A DNA stretch of 64,000 bases from an uncultured Bacilli bacterium (lineage in GTDB: Bacteria; Bacillota_I; Bacilli_A; RFN20; CAG-826): NCBI GenBank assembly GCA_905236715.1, contig CAJOMQ010000006.1:1-64000 (forward strand), written 5' to 3'. Shown piece after piece: positions 58,911 to 64,000 of the stretch (position 1 is the first letter of the stretch; each line of letters starts with the position of its first letter). The position numbers and the translations under genes were made by a program. The notes beneath the pieces were generated by a model, which saw only the letters and a program-made list of their open reading frames with translations, was not told the DNA's origin and searched no databases.

Positions 58911-58937
58911 ATGCAAGGGTGATTTTCACCCTTGCAT
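58911..58937 (+). promoter_or_regulatory. hairpin between oppA and oppB (second system)
   Basis: ATGCAAGGGTG / CACCCTTGCAT, a perfect 11-bp stem with a 5-base loop (atttt), followed by TGTTGCAT rather than a T run. Same position as the hairpin in the first opp operon; it probably limits read-through or protects the oppA transcript end. Confidence 0.7.
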
Positions 58938-58959
58938 TGTTGCATATTGAAGAGAAGCA

Positions 58960-59937
58960 ATGGATAAATCAAAAATTATATACATATTAAAAAGATTAGG
59001 GTTGATGTTAGTCACATTATTTATTATTGTGACGATTTGCTTTATTTTGGTGCGTTTATTACCGATGACCCCACCAGAAGGACAAAATATTGCCCAAACA
59101 GAAGCCATCAAAGCCAGATGGGATGCGCTTGGATACAATAAGCCAATCCTTGTTCAATATGGTATTTATTTGAAAAATATATTTACCAAATTTGATTTTG
59201 GAACTTCTTGGAAAATTTCTCCTTTAAAAGATGCTTCCGAACTTCTTTTCTCCCGTTTAGCCCCCACTGTTTTAGTAAATGTTTATTCATTATTATTCTC
59301 TGTTCCAATTGGAATATTGCTTGGAATATACGCCGCTATTAGAAAAAACAAATGGCAAGACCACGTCGTTTCGACATTGGTTATGTTATTTGTGTCTATT
59401 CCTAGCTATATTTATGCTTTCTTAATTCAATATGTTTTATATTACAAATTAAAATTATTCCCACTTGTGGTATATTCCTTATCTGATGGAGGTGGCTCTT
59501 ATTTCACTTTCCAAATGTTTTATTCCATGATTCCTCCAATTTTAGCTTTATCTTTTGGTGAAATCGCAGGTTTAACTCGTTTTGTCCGGGCGGAATTAAC
59601 CGAAACATTAACATCGGATTATATGCTATTAGCGAGAACTAAAGGCTTAAAGAAAAGCCAAGCCACTATCAGGCATGCTTTAAGAAACGCCATGGTACCT
59701 ATTTTACCGATGATTATTGGTGATTTCTTATCCATTTTAGGTGGCTCAATGATTATAGAACAAATATTCTCAATTCCCGGCGTTGGCCAATTATATTTGA
59801 TGTCCATTCAACAAAGAGACTTTGATGTCTTTATGATGGATACGGTTTTTTATACTTTCATTGGCCTATTAGCGGGCATTGTGATTGATATTAGTTATGG
59901 GTTTATCGACCCAAGAATCAGAATGGGGGAAAAATAA
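58960..59937 (+). CDS. oppB: oligopeptide ABC transporter permease OppB (second system)
   Basis: 325 residues, close to the usual OppB length and without the N-terminal extension of the first-system OppB. First membrane segment LGLMLVTLFIIVTICFILVRLLP, then the BPD-transp domain with DYMLLARTKGLKKSQATIRHALRNA (coupling helix) and PGVGQLYLMSIQQRD near the end. Only a weak purine-rich site (AGAGAAG) precedes the ATG. Three bases separate it from oppC. Confidence 0.92.
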   Translation: MDKSKIIYILKRLGLMLVTLFIIVTICFILVRLLPMTPPEGQNIAQTEAIKARWDALGYNKPILVQYGIYLKNIFTKFDFGTSWKISPLKDASELLFSRLAPTVLVNVYSLLFSVPIGILLGIYAAIRKNKWQDHVVSTLVMLFVSIPSYIYAFLIQYVLYYKLKLFPLVVYSLSDGGGSYFTFQMFYSMIPPILALSFGEIAGLTRFVRAELTETLTSDYMLLARTKGLKKSQATIRHALRNAMVPILPMIIGDFLSILGGSMIIEQIFSIPGVGQLYLMSIQQRDFDVFMMDTVFYTFIGLLAGIVIDISYGFIDPRIRMGEK

Positions 59938-59940
59938 TCT

Positions 59941-61536
59941 ATGGACGACAAAGATTTATTAGCAAAGCCCATTCCAAAAGAGAAATTCGCTTTTGTCAAC
60001 AAAGATGCGAATATCCACGATCAAAAATTCGATACCAAACCTGTCGGTTATTTTAAAGATGCTTTTAGAAGATTTAGAAAAAATAAAAGCTCTGTAGTGG
60101 CCGCGATTATCATTCTTATCCTCGTTATATATGCTGTTTTTGTTCCTATATTCTCTAGTTCTGTAGCCCGTAATGTCAGAGATTCCCGCTATGCAAAAAT
60201 GGGACCGAGGACCACTTGGGGATATAACATTGGTATCAATGGCTCCACGAAAAAGAGTTATAATGAAAATCTTCTCTTAAAATATTATGCCATGGGTGTC
60301 GGTGCGGAATACCGTTACGATGAGGAAAATAATCTCGAACAACATGCCTCTTTTGATGAAGGAAGCAAATCATATTATTGTCCTGTTGTAAAAAGAGGAA
60401 ACATGACTACCGTCAGACAAGGCGCTGCTGTAAATAATATGTACGACGCTAATATTGATACATATTTAGGCGTAGGCTTTATTTATGCCGAATTCAATTA
60501 TGAACAATATAATAAATTATTAAATTGGCAAAACGAAACAGGCCTAATGGTCTATTATCCGATGATCGATACCTCTAATGAAAATTGTTTTGATACAACC
60601 GATCCCAATTTCTGGTATGCTGCCTCTAAACTCAATTCTTCAAAGGGTGCCCCTTTAGACACTGAAGGAAATATTCAAAAACTTTCCTCACCAAATTTCC
60701 AATTCAATGATATTTATTTAAGAAAAGATGGCGTTGTTCAATTTTATACAAGAGTGGGTGGCGGTGATCTTGATACCGCTTCTTACAAAGTAAGACTTCT
60801 TTATTATAACTATTATCGTTATTTATATGGCGTGGAACCAAATTACATATTTGGCACCGATTCTAGTGGCTATGATTTAGCTTATCGTATGGCCACTGGT
60901 ATGCGGCTAAGTTTTATATTATCAATCTCTGTTTCTATTATTAATTTTATTATTGGTGCGATTTATGGTTCTATTGAAGGATATTATGGTGGCGCCGCTG
61001 ACTTAATCATGGAAAGAATTACCGATATTTTAGTCGATGTTCCCTTTGTGGTTGTCGCCACTTTATTCCAACTCCATTTCGCAGCGAAAGTTGGCGGTTT
61101 TGTCTCTATCTTATTTGCCTTTATTTTGACAGGATGGATAGGTACTGCGAGCCGCGTGAGAAGTCAATTCTACCGCTTTAAGAATTCTGAATATGTATTT
61201 GCTGCCCGCACACTAGGTGCTAGCGATGCCCGTATTATGTGGAAACATATTTTCCCCAATACTTTAGGAACAATCATCACTTCTTCAGTGTTGGTTATTC
61301 CAGGAGTTATCTTTTCAGAATCAATGTTATCTTTTTTAGGTATTATTAATCTTGGTTCCGCTACATCTACTTCTTTAGGTACGATGATTTCGGAAGCGAG
61401 CAAAATCTGGATTGATTATCCACATTTGATGATCTTCCCTGCAATTGTTATTTCTTTACTTATGATTTGTTTTAACTTATTTGGTAATGGTTTGCGTGAT
61501 GCTTTTAACCCAACATTAAGAGGGGCGGATGAATAA
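59941..61536 (+). CDS. oppC: oligopeptide ABC transporter permease OppC, enlarged
   Basis: 531 residues against the usual ~300. Membrane segment 1 (about 52-72) is followed by about 230 outside residues before the canonical FGTDSSGYDLAYRMATGMRLS. That outer domain contains many Tyr and Asn (YYAMGVGAEYRYDEEN, GLMVYYPMIDTSNENC, DIYLRKDGVVQFYTR) and two cysteines. The rest is standard, with the coupling region AARTLGASDARIMWKHIFPN. The outer domain may contact the large OppA or the peptide. The stop overlaps the oppD start. Confidence 0.9.
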   Translation: MDDKDLLAKPIPKEKFAFVNKDANIHDQKFDTKPVGYFKDAFRRFRKNKSSVVAAIIILILVIYAVFVPIFSSSVARNVRDSRYAKMGPRTTWGYNIGINGSTKKSYNENLLLKYYAMGVGAEYRYDEENNLEQHASFDEGSKSYYCPVVKRGNMTTVRQGAAVNNMYDANIDTYLGVGFIYAEFNYEQYNKLLNWQNETGLMVYYPMIDTSNENCFDTTDPNFWYAASKLNSSKGAPLDTEGNIQKLSSPNFQFNDIYLRKDGVVQFYTRVGGGDLDTASYKVRLLYYNYYRYLYGVEPNYIFGTDSSGYDLAYRMATGMRLSFILSISVSIINFIIGAIYGSIEGYYGGAADLIMERITDILVDVPFVVVATLFQLHFAAKVGGFVSILFAFILTGWIGTASRVRSQFYRFKNSEYVFAARTLGASDARIMWKHIFPNTLGTIITSSVLVIPGVIFSESMLSFLGIINLGSATSTSLGTMISEASKIWIDYPHLMIFPAIVISLLMICFNLFGNGLRDAFNPTLRGADE

Positions 61537-63727
61537 TATGGCGGAAAATAATATTTTGGAAGTCAAAAGATTAAAAGTATCATTTCGCACGAATAACGGC
61601 ACCGTGAAAGCTGTCCGCGATATTTCTTTTAATTTGAAAAAAGGCAAAACTCTTGCCATCGTCGGAGAATCCGGTTCTGGTAAATCCGTCACTTCGAAAG
61701 TCATTTTAGGTATTTCCGCTGGAAACGCTATTATCGAAGGTGGAGAAGTTTTATACGATAACAAAGATATTATTAAATTAAATGAAGACGAGATGTATAA
61801 AATCCGTGGCGATAAAATCGCAATGATTTTCCAAGACCCTTTATCTTCTTTAAATCCCATTATCCGTATTGGCGCGCAAATTACCGAAGCTATGCTTTTA
61901 AAAAACAAAGAAAAAAGAAAGACGAGCCGGAAAATATTTAATTCACATTTGCGAGAATTAAAAAACAATATGATTGCCGCTTATCAATTAGAAGGTATCG
62001 ATTTCAGTAAAGAAGCCAAACAAATGTGTGATGAATTTAATAATTTCAATATCGAAGGTATCAAATTAGAAAATTCCTTTAATACATCTATGGTCGCGGT
62101 CCATGATGCTCTATCAATTTTGGAAGATTTCCTTTTCTTGGCTAATTTAAACAAAAAGCAAAATGTTCCATCGATTTTAAAGAAAATTAGAGACAAAATT
62201 CTTCTTATTGAAGATCCGTATCTAATTAAGCAAGATGCTCCAATAATTAAACAATATGCAAGCGAATTAAAAGCTTTAGCGAAAACGATTAAACACAACC
62301 CTAGTGAAAAGAAAACGATTGTTCCGGAACAAATCATTAGCAAAGCACAAGAAATTCAACAATTCTTGTTAAAATTATCCGCACAACCGAAACCTAATTT
62401 CTTTCGTTTTGGCTATTATTTATTACACCATGAAAAAGAAAATTTGGCCTTACTACCAATTGAGGAAGCCGAAGCTAAAACTTTGCAATATCTTGATGAA
62501 AATTTCATGAACAAATTTACCGAATGCGCGACTAAAGGTATTGAATATTCCTATAAACAAGCTTTGGAAGGTAAAAAATCCTCCTTACCGTATTTTGATG
62601 AATTATTAGAATTCTTTAATCATCCAAATTTTGAAAAAGATCAAGCGTTTGCTTTAGCTAAAAAATCCACTGATATCATGGAAAAATCATTTGATAAATT
62701 AAGTGTGGAAAGCGATACCATTGCTTATACTTTCTCCACCGCATTAAAAGATTTTGTAAAGAAATATTTCCAATCACAAAAAGAAAATATCAAAGATGAA
62801 GCCCGTTATAACCGCCAGGTGGCACAATACGAGAAAAAGATTGCCCGAGGCAAAAAATTAGATTGGAAAGTGGTTCCAGCGAAAAATATTGATCTTGAAG
62901 ATATACGTCAAGATATCTTGTCTTTAATTCAAAGATTAAAAGACCATTATGTGGACTTTATCAACAAAGCGGACCAAGTTGATTTTAATAAAATTTGTAT
63001 CACATTAATCGATCAATTTAAACAGCAAGCTTCGGATGTCGTTTTCAAATTATCTAAAAATGAAGCGAAAGAGAAAGCATTAAAACTCATGGAAGAAGTC
63101 GGTATTCCTGAACCGCGATTAAGATATAGACAATACCCCTTTGAATTCTCCGGTGGTATGAGACAAAGAATTGTTATCGCTATCGCTTTAAGCTCTGATC
63201 CTGAAATATTAATTTGTGATGAACCCACGACCGCTTTGGACGTGACCATTCAAGCACAAATTCTTGAATTAATTAACGATATTAAAAAGAAAAGACAATT
63301 ATCGATTATTTTTATCACTCACGATTTAGGAGTGGTCGCCAACATGGCGGATGAAATCGCTGTTATGTATGCTGGTAAAATTGTGGAATATGGGACTTCT
63401 GAAGACATATTCTATGATCCAAGGCATCCATATACATGGGCATTATTATCTTCCATGCCTGATTTAGACACCAAAGAAAAATTAGAAGCCATTCCTGGTA
63501 CACCTCCTAATATGATATATCCTCCAAAAGGAGATGCTTTCGCAGCCCGTAATAAATACGCTATGCAAATCGATTTTGAAGAAGAACCACCAATGTTTAA
63601 AATTTCTGATACCCATTATGCTGCGACTTGGTTATTGCACCCAGATGCTCCTAAAGTCGAAACACCAAAAATTATTCTTGACCGCATAAAAAGAATGCGG
63701 AAAAAGGAGAAAAATGATGGAAAATAA
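61529..63727 (+). CDS. oppD: oligopeptide ABC transporter ATPase OppD with ~380-residue insertion
   Basis: 732 residues. Walker [13 protein letters not shown] (about 49-60) and Q-loop MIFQDPLSSLNPI (about 100) are followed by a highly charged, mainly helical insertion (about 130-515), then signature FSGGMRQRIVIAIAL (about 540), Walker [15 protein letters not shown]-loop ITHDLG and the same C-terminal region as the first OppD. Mycoplasma Opp ATPases also carry long insertions. An ATG three codons in (61538) is a possible start, since AGAGGGG lies too close to the first ATG. Confidence 0.92.
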   Translation: MNNMAENNILEVKRLKVSFRTNNGTVKAVRDISFNLKKGKTLAIVGESGSGKSVTSKVILGISAGNAIIEGGEVLYDNKDIIKLNEDEMYKIRGDKIAMIFQDPLSSLNPIIRIGAQITEAMLLKNKEKRKTSRKIFNSHLRELKNNMIAAYQLEGIDFSKEAKQMCDEFNNFNIEGIKLENSFNTSMVAVHDALSILEDFLFLANLNKKQNVPSILKKIRDKILLIEDPYLIKQDAPIIKQYASELKALAKTIKHNPSEKKTIVPEQIISKAQEIQQFLLKLSAQPKPNFFRFGYYLLHHEKENLALLPIEEAEAKTLQYLDENFMNKFTECATKGIEYSYKQALEGKKSSLPYFDELLEFFNHPNFEKDQAFALAKKSTDIMEKSFDKLSVESDTIAYTFSTALKDFVKKYFQSQKENIKDEARYNRQVAQYEKKIARGKKLDWKVVPAKNIDLEDIRQDILSLIQRLKDHYVDFINKADQVDFNKICITLIDQFKQQASDVVFKLSKNEAKEKALKLMEEVGIPEPRLRYRQYPFEFSGGMRQRIVIAIALSSDPEILICDEPTTALDVTIQAQILELINDIKKKRQLSIIFITHDLGVVANMADEIAVMYAGKIVEYGTSEDIFYDPRHPYTWALLSSMPDLDTKEKLEAIPGTPPNMIYPPKGDAFAARNKYAMQIDFEEEPPMFKISDTHYAATWLLHPDAPKVETPKIILDRIKRMRKKEKNDGK

Positions 63728-64000
63728 GAAAGAACCATTACTAAAGGTGGAACACCTTTGCCAATATTTTAAAATGGGCCGCGGAGAATTAAAGGCGGTT
63801 CATGATGTCTCTTTTGATATTTATCCAGGGGAAGTTTTTGGTTTGGTTGGTGAATCTGGATGCGGAAAAACCACGACGGGAAGAAGTATCATCAAATTAT
63901 ATGACATCACCTCTGGAAACATTTATTTTAAAGGTCAACGTATCAGCGCAGGTACTAGGTCTTATAAAAAGGCTATTTTAAAGGCGAATCAGGAATATTC
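63714..64000 (+). CDS. oppF: oligopeptide ABC transporter ATPase OppF, cut by window end
   Basis: Not in the ORF track because it is open to the edge. From ATG 63714 (AAAAAGGAG just upstream; a second ATG follows immediately) the frame reads MMENKKEPLLKVEHLCQYF, then AVHDVSFDIYPGEVFGLVGESGCGKTTTG, the Walker A of an OppF/DppF-type ATPase. It overlaps the oppD end by 14 bases. Whether it also carries an insertion cannot be seen. Confidence 0.9.
   Translation, partial: MMENKKEPLLKVEHLCQYFKMGRGELKAVHDVSFDIYPGEVFGLVGESGCGKTTTGRSIIKLYDITSGNIYFKGQRISAGTRSYKKAILKANQEY

Overview
The window is low-GC, gene-dense bacterial DNA using the standard code: TGA ends tsaE and a glycosyltransferase, and TGG is the tryptophan codon. 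Gene order and content point to a small-genome Bacilli or Mollicutes-related Firmicute, probably an uncultured gut lineage of the RF39/RFN20 kind. The evidence is the pcrA-ligA then gatCAB order, gdpP-rplI-dnaB-yycJ-rlmH in Bacillus-like order, a tsaE/tsaB/rimI/tsaD set, two Opp peptide importers (one with mycoplasma-like enlarged subunits), many lipoproteins with LxxC-type lipoboxes, and a tmRNA. The taxonomic call is inference from gene content only.

Layout. 0-0.6 kb: edge of an unknown gene, a block of ~20-bp repeats resembling a transposon end, tRNA-Arg(CCT). 0.6-10 kb (minus): hydrolase, galE, gatB-gatA-gatC, ligA, pcrA. 10-13 kb: thioredoxin-fold lipoprotein, then three membrane proteins of unknown role on the plus strand. 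13-20.5 kb (minus): asnS, tsaD-rimI-tsaB-tsaE, an NtdP-like phosphatase, a membrane protein, a TPP-riboswitch-controlled ThiT-like thiamine importer, ung. 20.5-25.6 kb: three GT4 glycosyltransferases and a flippase. 25.6-35.4 kb (minus): oppA-B-C-D-F followed by a BspA-like leucine-rich surface protein. 35.5-39.4 kb: a TupA-like ATP-grasp enzyme, a lipoprotein, a polymerase-like membrane protein and a tiny acidic protein. 39.6-43 kb: XRE regulator with membrane domain, two DegV fatty-acid-binding proteins flanking a hydrolase. 43-46.6 kb: GT2-GtrA fusion, GtrB-like GT2, GT-C enzyme. 46.6-48.6 kb: tmRNA and a secreted endonuclease I. 49.9-55.5 kb (minus): replication/translation cluster. 55.7-56.3 kb: a frameshifted relic gene. 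56.4-64 kb: second oppA-B-C-D-F operon, cut by the window end.

How it works together. The cell appears to live by uptake: two peptide importers, thiamine import under TPP control, exogenous fatty-acid handling through DegV proteins, and a surface-anchored nuclease. It invests in surface glycans (three clusters of glycosyltransferases, flippase and polymerase candidates, and galE for UDP-galactose).

The most striking cross-cutting signal is promoter architecture. At least eleven first-in-transcript genes have a -10 hexamer (TATAAT, TAAAAT, TAATAT and similar) ending exactly 6 or 7 bases before the ATG and no Shine-Dalgarno sequence, so their mRNAs should be leaderless. Operon-internal genes and some leading genes carry clear AGGAGG-type sites. 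The other notable items are a TPP riboswitch with a visible mutually exclusive helix, a ThiT with an extra N-terminal membrane domain, and matched enlargements of OppC and OppD in the second Opp system. No CRISPR array, rRNA or intact insertion sequence was seen.
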